DNA of 51,146 nucleotides from an uncultured Gammaproteobacteria bacterium (GTDB lineage Bacteria > Pseudomonadota > Gammaproteobacteria > SZUA-152): contig CAJVYS010000006.1 in NCBI GenBank assembly GCA_913009875.1, forward strand, positions 1-51,146, written 5' to 3'. Under the pieces are notes generated by a model, which worked only from the letters and a program-made list of their open reading frames with translations, was not told the origin of the DNA and did no database searches. Below are positions 30,653 through 42,334 of this stretch, piece after piece. Every line of letters starts with the position of its first letter. Within the stretch, counting starts at the first letter, position 1. A program made the position numbers and the translations under genes.

Positions 30653-31303
30653 ATGAATACCGTTGCAGTTATCGATTACGGCATGGGCAACCTGCATTCG
30701 GTGGCCAAGGCGCTGGAACATGTGCCGGGTGGTCACCGGGTGCGGGTGACCTCCGATGCCGCCGAGATCGGTGAAGCCGACCGCGTGGTGCTGCCCGGTG
30801 TCGGCGCCATGCGTGACTGCATGGCCGAGCTGGAGAGGCGCGGCCTGGACGCGGTGGTCAGACAGGTGGTGGCCGACCGGCGGCCCCTGCTGGGTGTGTG
30901 CGTAGGCATGCAGGCCCTGCTGCAGCGTAGCGCGGAGAACGACGGTGTCGAGTGTCTGGGGGTGTTCGAGGGTACGGTGGAAGCGTTTCCCGATGACCTG
31001 AGCGACGCCATCACCGGCGAGCGACTGAAGGTACCGCACATGGGCTGGAACCAGGTCACACAGACCCTGCCGCACCCCCTGTGGACGAATATCCCGCAGG
31101 ACGCACGTTTCTATTTCGTGCACAGTTACTACGTCCAGCCCGCCGACCCGGAACCCATTGCCGCCTCCACGGTATACGGCTTCCCGTTTGCCTCGGCGCT
31201 GGCCAAAGACACGGTGTTTGCGGTGCAGTTCCACCCGGAAAAGAGCCAACACGACGGCCTGCAGCTGTACGCCAATTTTGTTGCCTGGGATGGGCAGGTG
31301 TAG
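30653..31303 (+). CDS. hisH: Imidazole glycerol phosphate synthase subunit HisH
   Basis: [43 protein letters not shown]. Confidence 0.95.
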   Translation: MNTVAVIDYGMGNLHSVAKALEHVPGGHRVRVTSDAAEIGEADRVVLPGVGAMRDCMAELERRGLDAVVRQVVADRRPLLGVCVGMQALLQRSAENDGVECLGVFEGTVEAFPDDLSDAITGERLKVPHMGWNQVTQTLPHPLWTNIPQDARFYFVHSYYVQPADPEPIAASTVYGFPFASALAKDTVFAVQFHPEKSQHDGLQLYANFVAWDGQV

Positions 31304-31331
31304 CCTATTTTCCCAGAGATTGGCAGTGAAT

Positions 31332-31397
31332 TGTGGGAGCGGCTTTAGCCGCGAAGGTCCCGTTAAACACGGCTTCGCGGCTAAAGCCGCTCCCACA
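31332..31397. repeat. Inverted pair of GTGG-type REPs (TTTAGCC/GGCTAAA variant) between hisH and hisA
   Basis: tgtgggagcggctttagccgcgaag...cttcgcggctaaagccgctcccaca. Confidence 0.95.
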
Positions 31398-31438
31398 GAA
31401 ATCGGTTTGATAAAGAAACGAACAACGAGGAAAAGCGC

Positions 31439-32182
31439 ATGCTCCTGATCCCCGCCATCGACCTCAAGGACGGCAAGTGTGTCCGTCTCAAGCAGGGCCG
31501 CATGGAAGACGATACGGTCTTTTCCGACGATCCCGTCGCCATGGCGCGCCGCTGGGTGGAGGCCGGCGCGCGCCGCCTGCATCTGGTGGATCTCAACGGC
31601 GCCTTCGAGGGCAAGCCGATGAACGCCGACGTGGTGCACGAGATCGTCGAGGCCTTTCCCGACGTGCCGGTGCAGATCGGTGGCGGCATCCGCGATGAAG
31701 AGACGGCGGCGACTTATCTGGACGCCGGCGTTGCCTACGTCATCATCGGCACCCGCGCGGTGAAGGCGCCGCACTTCGTCTCCGACCTGTGCCTGAGCTT
31801 CCCCGGGCACGTCATCGTCGGCCTCGATGCGAAGGACGGCAAGGTGGCCATCGACGGCTGGTCCAAGCTGTCCCACCACGATGTCATCGATATGGCCCAA
31901 CATTTCGAGCAGGACGGGGTCGAAGCCATTATCTACACCGACATCTCCCGTGACGGCATGATGAATGGCGTCAATATAGAGGCCACGGTGAAGCTGGCAC
32001 AGGCTATACACATTCCGGTCATCGCCTCCGGCGGTATCACCAATCTCGACGACATCCGCGCCCTGGCCGTGGTGGCGGATGAGGGCATCACCGGCGCCAT
32101 TACCGGTCGGGCGATTTACGAGGGCACGCTGGACTTCGTCGAAGGCCAGAAACTGGCGGATGAACTGGCGGCCAAGGGCTAG
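31439..32182 (+). CDS. hisA: Phosphoribosylformimino-5-aminoimidazole carboxamide ribotide isomerase HisA
   Basis: [47 protein letters not shown]. Confidence 0.97.
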   Translation: MLLIPAIDLKDGKCVRLKQGRMEDDTVFSDDPVAMARRWVEAGARRLHLVDLNGAFEGKPMNADVVHEIVEAFPDVPVQIGGGIRDEETAATYLDAGVAYVIIGTRAVKAPHFVSDLCLSFPGHVIVGLDAKDGKVAIDGWSKLSHHDVIDMAQHFEQDGVEAIIYTDISRDGMMNGVNIEATVKLAQAIHIPVIASGGITNLDDIRALAVVADEGITGAITGRAIYEGTLDFVEGQKLADELAAKG

Positions 32183-32194
32183 AATGCACAGCAC

Positions 32195-32259
32195 TGTGGG
32201 AGCGGCTTCAGCCGCGATGGCTATATCAGCCCCCATTCGCGGCTGAAGCCGCTCCCACA
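32195..32259. repeat. Inverted pair of GTGG-type REPs between hisA and hisF
   Basis: tgtgggagcggcttcagccgcga...tcgcggctgaagccgctcccaca. Confidence 0.95.
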
Positions 32260-32400
32260 GAGGATGTTTGATAACCGCCAAGGCCGCAAAGGTGCGCAAG
32301 GATGACAGCGATGCCATCACAGATTTTGCTTTGCGTCTCTTCGCGTCCTTTGCTGTTTAATTTTTTTCAGGATGTTCCCTGATCTGGGAGAGACTAACCA

Positions 32401-33168
32401 ATGGGCCTAGCCAAACGCATCATCCCCTGCCTGGACGTGGACAATGGCCGCGTGGTCAAGGGCGTACAGTTCGTCGATATCCGTGACGCCGGCGACCCGG
32501 TGGAAGTCGCCAAACGCTATGACGAGCAGGGCGCCGACGAAATCACCTTCCTCGACATCACCGCCAGCTCGGACAATCGCGAGACCATGGTGCACGTGGT
32601 GGAAGAAGTCGCCGGCCAAGTGTTCATCCCGCTCACCGTGGGCGGTGGCATCCGTACCGTGGACGACATCCGCCGCATGCTCAACGCCGGTGCCGACAAG
32701 GTGGGCATCAACACCGCCGCGGTGCACAACCCCGAATTCGTGCGCGAGGCCGCCGAGCGCTTTGGCTCGCAGTGTATCGTCGTCGCCATCGACGCCAAGC
32801 AGGTGGAAGACAACCCGCCGCGCTGGGAGATATTCACCCACGGCGGTCGCAAGCCCACCGGCATCGACGCGGTGGAATGGGCGAAGAAGATGACCGATTA
32901 CGGCGCCGGCGAGATCCTCCTCACTAGCATGGACCGTGATGGCACCCGGAACGGCTTCGATCTGGCTCTGACCCGCGCCATCAGCGACGCTGTGCGCGTG
33001 CCGGTAATCGCCTCCGGCGGCGTAGGCGAGCTGGCGCATCTGGCCGAGGGTGTCACCGAGGGCGGTGCCGATGCGGTGCTGGCGGCGAGTATCTTTCATT
33101 TCGGTGAACACACCATCGAGGAGGCCAAGCGCGCCATGGCAAAAAAGGGTGTCGAGGTGCGGTTGTGA
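32401..33168 (+). CDS. hisF: Imidazole glycerol phosphate synthase subunit HisF
   Basis: [54 protein letters not shown]. Confidence 0.97.
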   Translation: MGLAKRIIPCLDVDNGRVVKGVQFVDIRDAGDPVEVAKRYDEQGADEITFLDITASSDNRETMVHVVEEVAGQVFIPLTVGGGIRTVDDIRRMLNAGADKVGINTAAVHNPEFVREAAERFGSQCIVVAIDAKQVEDNPPRWEIFTHGGRKPTGIDAVEWAKKMTDYGAGEILLTSMDRDGTRNGFDLALTRAISDAVRVPVIASGGVGELAHLAEGVTEGGADAVLAASIFHFGEHTIEEAKRAMAKKGVEVRL

Positions 33169-33227
33169 TGGTGTTCTTGCAACGCACAGGCGTGAAGACG
33201 CGCGGCTATCGTGAGTTTCGTGATCAC

Positions 33228-33383
33228 AACGCAAAGGGCGCAAAGGCGCAAAGGGCGCAGAGAAAAACCTTGAAAGATTTCATTCTAGGCCGGTGCATGG
33301 ACCTTACTGCTGCCAGACATGAATTCCATCATTCTTTTGTATTTATCCCTTTGCGTTCTTTGCGCCTTTGCGCCCTTTGCGTT
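33228..33383. repeat. GCAAAG-rich inverted repeat element, hisF-hisI gap
   Basis: aacgcaaagggcgcaaaggcgcaaagggcgcagag...ctttgcgttctttgcgcctttgcgccctttgcgtt. Confidence 0.9.
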
Positions 33384-33448
33384 GAATACTCAATCTCGAA
33401 AATCTCTCCGCGCTCTTTCCTCTGCTCTGCACTGGGAGGTGCTACCGC

Positions 33449-33832
33449 ATGAGTGACTGGCTCGATGAGATCAAGTGGGACGCCGACGGCCTGGTGCCGG
33501 CGATCGCCCAGGATGCGGAAAGCGGCCGGGTGCTGATGTTCGCGTGGATGAACCGAGAATCCCTGCGCCTGAGCGCGGAGGAAGGCCGGGCGGTATACTG
33601 GTCGCGTTCGCGCGCTAAGCTATGGCGCAAGGGCGAGGAGTCCGGCCATGTGCAGAGAATTAAACACATGCGCCTGGACTGCGACGCCGACGTGATTCTG
33701 TTGTCTATTGAACAAGTGGGCGGTATCGCCTGCCACACGGGCCGCGAGAGCTGTTTCTACCGCCGCTTCGAAGACGGCCGCTGGGTAGAGGCGGATGCGG
33801 TGCTGAAGAACCCGGACGAGATCTACTCATGA
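33449..33832 (+). CDS. hisI: Phosphoribosyl-AMP cyclohydrolase HisI
   Basis: [52 protein letters not shown]. Confidence 0.96.
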   Translation: MSDWLDEIKWDADGLVPAIAQDAESGRVLMFAWMNRESLRLSAEEGRAVYWSRSRAKLWRKGEESGHVQRIKHMRLDCDADVILLSIEQVGGIACHTGRESCFYRRFEDGRWVEADAVLKNPDEIYS

Positions 33833-34164
33833 GCGACATGTCGCAACAGGACGTGCTGCAACAACTGGCCGAGGTGCTGGAATCACGAAAGGGTGCATCA
33901 CCCGACAGCTCCTACGTCGCCGGTCTGTACGACAAGGGTCTGGACGCCATTCTGAAGAAGATCGGCGAAGAGGCCACCGAGACCGTAATGGCGGCAAAAG
34001 ACGGCGATGCCGAAAAGATCGTGTACGAAGTGGCCGATCTGTGGTTTCATTCCATGGTATTGCTGGCTCAGCAGGGATTGGGACCGAAACAAGTGCTGGA
34101 TGAGTTACAACGGCGTTTTGGTCTCTCCGGTCTGGCGGAGAAGGCACAGAGGAGCAAGTCATGA
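33829..34164 (+). CDS. hisE: Phosphoribosyl-ATP pyrophosphatase HisE
   Basis: [36 protein letters not shown]. Confidence 0.95.
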   Translation: MSDMSQQDVLQQLAEVLESRKGASPDSSYVAGLYDKGLDAILKKIGEEATETVMAAKDGDAEKIVYEVADLWFHSMVLLAQQGLGPKQVLDELQRRFGLSGLAEKAQRSKS

Positions 34165-34499
34165 GCGATTGTCTGTTCTGCAAGATCGCCGCAGGAGAGA
34201 TCCCCGCCGACATCGTCTTCGAGGACGAACAGGTGGTGGTGTTTCGGGACATCTATCCCAAGGCCGACGTGCATTTGTTGCTGATTCCGCGTCAGCACAT
34301 CGCCAGTCTCAACGAACTGGAGCCGGCGCATGATGCGCTGATCGCGCACATGATGCGTTTGTTGCCGAAGCTGGCAAGGGATCAGGGGCTGGACGACGGT
34401 TATCGTACTATCGTCAATACCGGCCCCAGCGGCGGGCAGGAGATCTTTCATTTGCATCTTCATCTGCTCGGCGGTGGACGCCTGCCGGGTTTTGGGTAA
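34161..34499 (+). CDS. HIT family (HinT-like) protein
   Basis: [35 protein letters not shown] histidine triad. Confidence 0.95.
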   Translation: MSDCLFCKIAAGEIPADIVFEDEQVVVFRDIYPKADVHLLLIPRQHIASLNELEPAHDALIAHMMRLLPKLARDQGLDDGYRTIVNTGPSGGQEIFHLHLHLLGGGRLPGFG

Positions 34500-34545
34500 T
34501 AACATCGCTGGGTAACAACCGGCATCGTTTTGGAGAGTAGAAGGT

Positions 34546-34782
34546 ATGGGAATCAGTATCTGGCAGTTGGTCATTATTCTGGTCATTGTGTTGCTGTTGT
34601 TCGGCGCCAAACGGCTGCGCAATGTGGGCGGCGACCTGGGTTCCGCCATCAAGGGCTTCAAGTCGGCGATGAAGGAAGAAGAGAGCAAGCCCGAAGATAC
34701 CGTGCGTATCGACAAGGGCGCCGACGTGATCGAAGGCGAAGTCGCCTCCAAAGTCACCACCAAGGAACAGGACAAGGTCTGA
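34546..34782 (+). CDS. tatA: Twin-arginine translocase subunit TatA
   Basis: [42 protein letters not shown]. Confidence 0.95.
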   Translation: MGISIWQLVIILVIVLLLFGAKRLRNVGGDLGSAIKGFKSAMKEEESKPEDTVRIDKGADVIEGEVASKVTTKEQDKV

Positions 34783-34887
34783 ATTGCCGGGCTGGTTGAG
34801 GCGGACGAAAATAAGGCCCCGGGTTTTTTCCGGCACCCTTTTTTGTTGCCGACACTCTCTGGCAGCTCTACGACCCTGTAACACATC

Positions 34888-35334
34888 ATGTTCGATATCG
34901 GTTTTTGGGAACTGGGATTGATCGGCGTCGTGGCCCTGTTGGTCATCGGCCCTGAGCGTTTGCCCGGCGTGGCGCGTTCTGCGGGCATGTGGATTGGTCG
35001 TGTAAAGCGCTTTGTCAGCACCACCCAGGCCGAAATCACGCAGGAACTCGGCAAGGCCGATGAACTCAAGCGCTTGCTGGAAGAACAGACCAGGATCAAG
35101 TCGGCGCACGAAATCATCGAACAGACCGCTAATGAGGTGCGCGAAAGCCTGTCCGTGCCGAGCCTCAAACCGGACTACCTGCTGAAGACAGAAGACAGGG
35201 ACGACAATGATGAAACCGTGCCGTCGCAGACGGCACACCCCGCGACGGCTGCTTCACCTTCCACGAAGGCCGCACTATCATCCTCCCATGAACCGCTGAA
35301 GGCCGACGACGTAAAGCATGACCGATCCGCGTGA
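34888..35334 (+). CDS. tatB: Twin-arginine translocase subunit TatB
   Basis: [37 protein letters not shown]. Confidence 0.95.
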   Translation: MFDIGFWELGLIGVVALLVIGPERLPGVARSAGMWIGRVKRFVSTTQAEITQELGKADELKRLLEEQTRIKSAHEIIEQTANEVRESLSVPSLKPDYLLKTEDRDDNDETVPSQTAHPATAASPSTKAALSSSHEPLKADDVKHDRSA

Positions 35335-36400
35335 GCCGCCGCCGCTATCCGAGCAGCCCTTTGTCAAACACCTGATCGAGCTACGCGACCGCCTGCTACG
35401 GGTGGTGCTGGTCATCGTGGTGATTTTTATCGGCCTGTTTCCCTTCGCCAACGATCTTTATCATTTTCTCGCTGAGCCCCTGATGCGCCACATGCCGGCT
35501 GGCACCAGCATGATCGCCACCGAGGTGGCCTCGCCCTTCCTCACGCCCTTCAAACTAAGTCTGGTCACGGCCATGTTCGTCGCCGTACCTTTCATCCTTT
35601 ATCAGGCCTGGGCCTTCATCGCCCCCGGCCTGTATCAGCGTGAGCGTAAGCTGGTATTTCCGCTGTTGTTTTCCAGCACCCTGTTATTTTACGCCGGCAT
35701 GGCCTTCGCCTATTTCGCCGTCTTCCCGCTGGTGTTCGGTTTTTTGACCGGTGTTGCCCCCGAAGGGGTGGCGGTGATGACCGACATCAGCCGTTACCTC
35801 GACTTCGTACTGAAAATGTTCTTCGCCTTTGGCCTTGCCTTCGAGGTACCCATCGCCACCATCCTGGTGGTGTGGAGCGGTATGAGTACTGCCGAGTCCC
35901 TGGCCCAAAAGCGCCCTTATATCATCGTCGGCGCCTTTGTCTTCGCCATGTTGCTGACACCACCAGACGTGATTTCGCAGACCCTGCTGGCGGTGCCCAT
36001 GTGGATACTGTTCGAGCTGGGACTGATTTTCTCCCGCTGGTACACGCGTGACAGCGATGACGAGGTGACGGAAAACAGCATCGGCGGGGCGGCGCCAGCG
36101 GCCGCCACGGCAACCACGACTGCCAACACCGCCACCACAGCAGGTGGTGCGGCCACGGTCGCGGCCACGGTGGCCGACGTGGTACCGGCGCAGGATGAGC
36201 CCGCCCCAGACTATGGCGAGGACGAAGACGCCAACGACTCCGGACACGGGGAGTACGAACCCCTCACCGGGGAAGAAATGGATGCCGAACTGGATCGCAT
36301 CGAAACCGAAGAAGCGGCCGCCGACGAAGACAGCACCGGGCATCAGGACAGTGACGACACGAAAAGCGACCCCGATGGGTCCGAGGAGCAAAAGCAATGA
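35318..36400 (+). CDS. tatC: Twin-arginine translocase subunit TatC with long acidic C-terminal tail
   Basis: [42 protein letters not shown]; tail after about residue 245 is Ala/Thr-rich then Asp/Glu-rich. Confidence 0.95.
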   Translation: MTDPREPPPLSEQPFVKHLIELRDRLLRVVLVIVVIFIGLFPFANDLYHFLAEPLMRHMPAGTSMIATEVASPFLTPFKLSLVTAMFVAVPFILYQAWAFIAPGLYQRERKLVFPLLFSSTLLFYAGMAFAYFAVFPLVFGFLTGVAPEGVAVMTDISRYLDFVLKMFFAFGLAFEVPIATILVVWSGMSTAESLAQKRPYIIVGAFVFAMLLTPPDVISQTLLAVPMWILFELGLIFSRWYTRDSDDEVTENSIGGAAPAAATATTTANTATTAGGAATVAATVADVVPAQDEPAPDYGEDEDANDSGHGEYEPLTGEEMDAELDRIETEEAAADEDSTGHQDSDDTKSDPDGSEEQKQ

Positions 36401-36681
36401 GCAGAATGGTGGAATGCGTGGTACTGAAACAGCGAGCCGAGGGCCTGGAAAGCGTCCCGCACCCGGGTGAGCTGGGTCAGCGCATCTACGAAAACGTCTC
36501 GCAGGAAGGCTGGAAACAGTGGCTGGAGCGCCTGGCCATGATCATCAACGAGAATGGGCTCAGCACGGCGGATCCGGCCAGCATCCAGATCATTGAAAGC
36601 CACATGCGCGGATTTTTCTTCGGTGAAGGCAGCATGGGTGGCACCCCTGACGGCTACCAGGCACCAGGCTCGCCAAAGTAA
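36397..36681 (+). CDS. yggX: Oxidative damage protection protein YggX
   Basis: [55 protein letters not shown]. Confidence 0.92.
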   Translation: MSRMVECVVLKQRAEGLESVPHPGELGQRIYENVSQEGWKQWLERLAMIINENGLSTADPASIQIIESHMRGFFFGEGSMGGTPDGYQAPGSPK

Positions 36682-36796
36682 ATCCACCGGCGCGGGCCAT
36701 GCCCGCGATGGTTTCCCTCCACACCACAGGGTCTGTTGTTTCGTAAATCACGAACTTGTGACACCACAAGACGGTGCGACGAGACAAATCCGCTTA

Positions 36797-36952
36797 AATC
36801 CCGTATTTATGGGTAGCCCGCTGATAGAGCGCTCCGATAGTCTCAGCGCCGGACTTGTCATCATGTGACAAATCGCAAAATCAACGCGCTCAACAGACCA
36901 CGCTGACTAAATCCCTGAACACGGCATATTGGATGGCCGGGTTAATAATAAA
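36797..36952 (+). pseudogene. Truncated duplicate of the mipA-like gene 3' end (arm 2 of the inverted duplication)
   Basis: Encodes VFMGSPLIERSDSLSAGLVIM then TGA where the parent has TGG; ungapped match to reverse complement of 15310-15465. Confidence 0.92.
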
Positions 36953-36958
36953 TAAACA

Positions 36959-37741
36959 TTATTCAACCCAGTAGATCTCGCGCGCCGTCTGTCGGCCGAT
37001 CAGCGCCTGAGCGAGACTGCGTGCCTGCACCGCCTTCCCCGGCGCAATCGGTATGCGCCCGGCCATGATCTCCGCCAGCTCCTGCGGCAGCAGCGGCTGA
37101 CGCTCCGGCTCGGCGTAGCCCTGGGGAAACAGGGGCAGATCCGTGATCGGGTCATACTTGTCACTGGCGCCGACCGTGTGCAGCAACTCGTGGGTAATCA
37201 CCAGACTGTTGCCTCCCGCAGCGCGGCGACTGGCAAACGCATTCACCATCCCCAGCAGCCCCTTTTGCAAACCCAATGAATGCCCCAGCCGAGGGTGGGC
37301 CGCGGGATCGTGATACAACACAAACATCTGAATATCCGCCGGCGGGCCATACTCCCGTGCCACTCGCCAGGCCCAGTAGCGGATCTTCAGGCTCCACGTC
37401 ACATTACCCAATACACTGCGTTCGGCAGGTGGCTGCGGCGGTTTTTCCGCCAGCACCGGACCCAGCACAATCTCAAAAGGCTTGTTCAGACTCAGGCGGT
37501 AGTATTCAGCTTCCTGTTCAAAAAATTTCTCGATATCCGCAAACGTCTCTACACCCAGTTGGGCGATGTAATTTTCCGACACCGCGCTACCATCGCCATT
37601 GATGGGGTAGATGGCCACAACCAGTGGCCGATCCCAGTCGGTCGTACGCAGCCAGGTGAGCAGGTTGTTCGCCGACACCGCCAGCAATACCAGCAGCAAA
37701 ATCAGAATTCGCAACAGGCGGAACTGCCCGCGACCGCTCAT
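36959..37741 (-). CDS. Uncharacterised membrane-anchored protein with HExxH zinc-metallopeptidase-like motif
   Basis: N-terminal TM segment; VITHELLHTVGASDKYD. Confidence 0.7.
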   Translation of the reverse strand: MSGRGQFRLLRILILLLVLLAVSANNLLTWLRTTDWDRPLVVAIYPINGDGSAVSENYIAQLGVETFADIEKFFEQEAEYYRLSLNKPFEIVLGPVLAEKPPQPPAERSVLGNVTWSLKIRYWAWRVAREYGPPADIQMFVLYHDPAAHPRLGHSLGLQKGLLGMVNAFASRRAAGGNSLVITHELLHTVGASDKYDPITDLPLFPQGYAEPERQPLLPQELAEIMAGRIPIAPGKAVQARSLAQALIGRQTAREIYWVE

Positions 37742-37944
37742 TTACGCAGCAACCAAAACAGCAGCGAGAGCAACAAGCTGACAATGATGGAGGTGGTCAG
37801 CGGAAAATAAAAACGCATATTACCGCGTTCAATGATGATATCGCCGGGCAGGCGCCCGAGCCCGAGCTTCAGTAGCCAGGGCCACAGCAGGCCCACGGCG
37901 AGAAAGAAGATACCCAAACCGATGAACAGGCGCGGAAGATTCAT
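37738..37944 (-). CDS. DUF2905 family small membrane protein
   Basis: GLGRLPGDIIIERGNMRFYFPLTTSIIVSLLLSLLFWLLRK. Confidence 0.9.
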   Translation of the reverse strand: MNLPRLFIGLGIFFLAVGLLWPWLLKLGLGRLPGDIIIERGNMRFYFPLTTSIIVSLLLSLLFWLLRK

Positions 37945-37986
37945 TGCGGCAAACGCTGTGAAAACTGTACGGGGAGCCTGCCGGAT

Positions 37987-38643
37987 TTAGGTAATGGTCT
38001 TAACACCATCCGGGGTACCGAGCAGCAACACATCCGCCGGACGCATGGCGAACAGACCGTTGGTGACGATGCCGGCAATGTTATTCAGTGTCTGCTCCAG
38101 CTCCACCGGGTTCATGATCTGCAGACCGTGCACATCGAGAATGACATTGCCATTATCGGTAATGAAGCCCTCACGGTAGGCCGGCTGGCCACCCAGCTTC
38201 ACCAGCTCGCGGGCCACATAACTGCGCGCCATGGGAATCACCTCGATGGGCAGCGGAAATTCGCCCATGATATCCACCAGCTTGGATTCATCGGCGATAC
38301 AGACAAACTGCTTCGACACAGCGGCAACGATCTTTTCACGCGTCAGCGCGCCGCCGCCGCCCTTCATCAGGTGCAGATACTTGTTGGACTCATCGGCGCC
38401 ATCCACGTACACATCGATCACGCTCACCATATTCAGCTCTTCCACCGGAATGCCATGCCCCTTGAGACGCTCGGCCGAGGCCTCGGAGCTGGCCACCGTG
38501 GTCTCGATCCGGCCCTTGATTTTGGCCAGTTCATCGATGAAATAATTGGCAGTGCTGCCGGTACCCACACCCACCGTCATACCGGGCTTGATGTAGTCGA
38601 TGGCTGCCTTGGCCACCGCCTGTTTCATTTCGTCTTGATTCAT
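37987..38643 (-). CDS. rpiA: Ribose-5-phosphate isomerase A
   Basis: [45 protein letters not shown]. Confidence 0.97.
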   Translation of the reverse strand: MNQDEMKQAVAKAAIDYIKPGMTVGVGTGSTANYFIDELAKIKGRIETTVASSEASAERLKGHGIPVEELNMVSVIDVYVDGADESNKYLHLMKGGGGALTREKIVAAVSKQFVCIADESKLVDIMGEFPLPIEVIPMARSYVARELVKLGGQPAYREGFITDNGNVILDVHGLQIMNPVELEQTLNNIAGIVTNGLFAMRPADVLLLGTPDGVKTIT

Positions 38644-38749
38644 TTTCGTTTCCTGTTTTCCGTTTTATCTATTCAGGTCTGACGGCAGTATACCGCAAGC
38701 ACCACGCTCTGCGCCTGACAGGCACGAGCCAAGCTGATACCGTTGCGAT

Positions 38750-40264
<1,515 letters not shown>

Positions 40265-40311
40265 CGGCCTGTGAGGCGAACGTTTATTGCAGACCCGAGC
40301 GCCCCCCGACC

Positions 40312-40336
40312 GTAGGAGCGGTCCCTTGGACCGCGA
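40312..40336. repeat. GTAG-type REP variant
   Basis: gtaggagcggtcccttggaccgcga. Confidence 0.7.
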
Positions 40337-40426
40337 TAGCCATGGCGGGAAAACCCATCGCGGCCTGAGCCTGGTAGCGGTTGATTCACATTCCGCGTGG
40401 GCATAGAAAACCTGCCCACCCTTCTA

Positions 40427-40978
40427 CTAGCTTTGCGAAACATCCGCCTTTAACTGCGATTGAAGGGCATCCAAAAGCCTTGCTGCACCCGACTCATCAA
40501 GCCCGTGGACAAACATCAGCGTCTTGATCAGCTCGTGCCAGTACACGGGTGGCTTCCAGCCGGCTTCGTGCTCCATCTCTTCCAGGGCGTAGCTTATCTG
40601 CCTTAGCCGCGGGAAGACGGCCTCATTTTTTGCCTCGATATCAGATGATGGGTCGATTGCATCCCGCAATACATAGCCTGCAGACTGATTCTGCGTATAC
40701 TCAGCGGCGTCTGGCCGCCGCATCTCTCCTTGCCCCGTCAGGATCCAGTTGGCGTCGAATCCTCTTCGCGCCAGCTCGGCAATCACTTTGCTACCAGGAA
40801 CATTCTTATCGCTTTCGTAGCGTTGCCACGATCGTTTTCCGAGCCCAAGCAATGGATCCATTTCTTTCTGTGACACCCCAATAGCCTTTCTGACGCTTTT
40901 TAGTCTATCGGATATACCTGTATTCAGTGTCGCACATACATTAATTAAAGTGCGACCCTTATTATTATCGTCAGTCAT
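40427..40978 (-). CDS. XRE-type transcriptional regulator, phage repressor-like
   Basis: SDRLKSVRKAIGVSQKEMDPLLGLGKRSWQRYESDKNVPGSKVIAELARRGFDANWILTGQGEM; start at MTDDNNKG. Confidence 0.75.
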   Translation of the reverse strand: MTDDNNKGRTLINVCATLNTGISDRLKSVRKAIGVSQKEMDPLLGLGKRSWQRYESDKNVPGSKVIAELARRGFDANWILTGQGEMRRPDAAEYTQNQSAGYVLRDAIDPSSDIEAKNEAVFPRLRQISYALEEMEHEAGWKPPVYWHELIKTLMFVHGLDESGAARLLDALQSQLKADVSQS

Positions 40979-41086
40979 GATGTCGCATTTTGGTAAAATC
41001 CTCTTATATTTCATATAGTTGCTCGTGGAGCGGCCGACAAGAAAAGGAAACGATGTTCCGCGCCATGTCATGCACTGTTTATAGTG

Positions 41087-41115
41087 TTGACAGGGCACCG
41101 TATAGCGTCTATTGT
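41087..41115 (+). promoter_or_regulatory. Sigma70-like promoter upstream of the Ner-like gene
   Basis: TTGACA (41087-41092), 17-bp spacer, TATTGT (41110-41115). Confidence 0.5.
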
Positions 41116-41122
41116 TGGCCGC

Positions 41123-41499
41123 ATGGGTACGCATATACCGTCAAAAAAGCCAGCCTCACTGAAGACCGGCATCCTGCAGATATCGTTGCCAGCGTCCGCA
41201 AGACCGGCACGACATTGCGCCGCTTATCCATAGCGCATGAGTACAGCGCCTGAATGGCAAGGCATGCCCTCCATAGGCCATACCCCCGCGCCGAGCAGAT
41301 GATTGCCGAATGCATCGGCATAAAACCTGAAGATATCTGGCCAAACCGCTACCCGACAGCCAGCCAAATACCGGCCGTAGACACACGCGCAAAAGCGGAT
41401 CACGCGCACCCAAAAAGTGTAGCACGACACCGAATAGAGGCAATATCTGTAATGAGGGAGAGGCGTAGACAGTGGCCAGGAAGATCAGGGATTCGTTGA
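41123..41499 (+). pseudogene. Ner/Nlp-like phage DNA-binding protein with in-frame TGA at 41251-41253
   Basis: RHPADIVASVRKTGTTLRRLSIAHEYSA-stop-MARHALHRPYPRAEQMIAECIGIKPEDIWPNRY reads through in one frame as a Ner-like domain. Confidence 0.65.
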
Positions 41500-41630
41500 C
41501 GCTCGACCTGTTCGATATACCAACGCCTACACCGCCTCTTGCCGGCAATCTCGACCTTGATGTTGCCTTGCGATATGCCACAGCCTGCGAGGCCGCCCTG
41601 ATCGGCGAAGCATCGCGGAGGAAAGTCTAA
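41472..41630 (+). CDS. Short transposable-phage-like protein, apparently truncated (GTG start)
   Basis: VARKIRDSLTLDLFDIPTPTPPLAGNLDLDVALRYATACEAALIGEASRRKV; resembles the N-terminus of an early-region protein of Mu-like phages. Confidence 0.4.
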   Translation: MARKIRDSLTLDLFDIPTPTPPLAGNLDLDVALRYATACEAALIGEASRRKV

Positions 41631-41658
41631 TGGCCGCGAAAAAAAACGCCACCAGCCC

Positions 41659-42276
41659 GTGAGCATTAAGCGCCGTCACCGCCACGTCACTCACCGCGAC
41701 GCCATCTGGGCCGCCATCCGGGACCTGCGCGAATTCAGCGTCTCCGAGATTGAGGACAAAACCCGCGTCAGCCACGGCAGCATCAAGACCATTATCCTTG
41801 GGCTCACCAAGGCCGGCTACCTAAAACGCACAGAACATCATCATCGCGCCAAGGTCGACAATAGATTCGTCGCTAACCGCTGGCAGCTGATCAACGACGT
41901 CGGCGTGGACGTACCACGCGTAACACGCGACGGAAAACGCATCACTCGGGGCCTTGCCCGGGAATACATGTGGCGCGCCATGCACATCTTGCGCGATTTC
42001 TCGACCAAAGACCTCGCCGCTCAAGCCAGCACCGACGACGTCATCATCAAACACGCCGATGCCAAGAACTACATCAAATATCTACATAAGGCCGGCTATC
42101 TGATCACCATCATGCCGGCCAAGTCTGGCAACAAACCCAGCACCAGCACCCAGGCCCGCTACCGCATGCCCGCATCACGCTATACCGGCCCACGTCCGCC
42201 AATGATCCAGCGCACCAAACAGGTGTTTGATCCCAATACGGGTGAAGTTGTCTGGCCAAAGCAGGAGGAGAAATAG
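41659..42276 (+). CDS. Winged-helix-like hypothetical protein, probably phage early region
   Basis: 205 aa; two HTH-like segments (FSVSEIEDKTRVSHGSIKTIILGLTKAGYLKR and FSTKDLAAQASTDDVIIKHADAKNYIKYLHKAGYL). Confidence 0.6.
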   Translation: MSIKRRHRHVTHRDAIWAAIRDLREFSVSEIEDKTRVSHGSIKTIILGLTKAGYLKRTEHHHRAKVDNRFVANRWQLINDVGVDVPRVTRDGKRITRGLAREYMWRAMHILRDFSTKDLAAQASTDDVIIKHADAKNYIKYLHKAGYLITIMPAKSGNKPSTSTQARYRMPASRYTGPRPPMIQRTKQVFDPNTGEVVWPKQEEK

Positions 42277-42334
42277 TGGTTTAGAGAGACAGGCAGGATC
42301 AGGCTTGCGCTCTTGTATATGGATCCCGGAAAAC

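Noticed and set aside
29996-32320. 774-aa minus-strand ORF
   Set aside because: Antisense to hisB, hisH and hisA and spans a REP pair; plus-strand His proteins are unequivocal, so this is a GC-rich shadow ORF.
26519-33383. Repeated palindromes considered as a CRISPR array
   Set aside because: Copies are separated by whole genes, differ in family, and there are no regular spacers or cas genes.
41251-41253. In-frame TGA considered as selenocysteine or recoding
   Set aside because: No SECIS-like hairpin recognised and the locus is a decaying phage remnant; a nonsense mutation or sequencing error is simpler.
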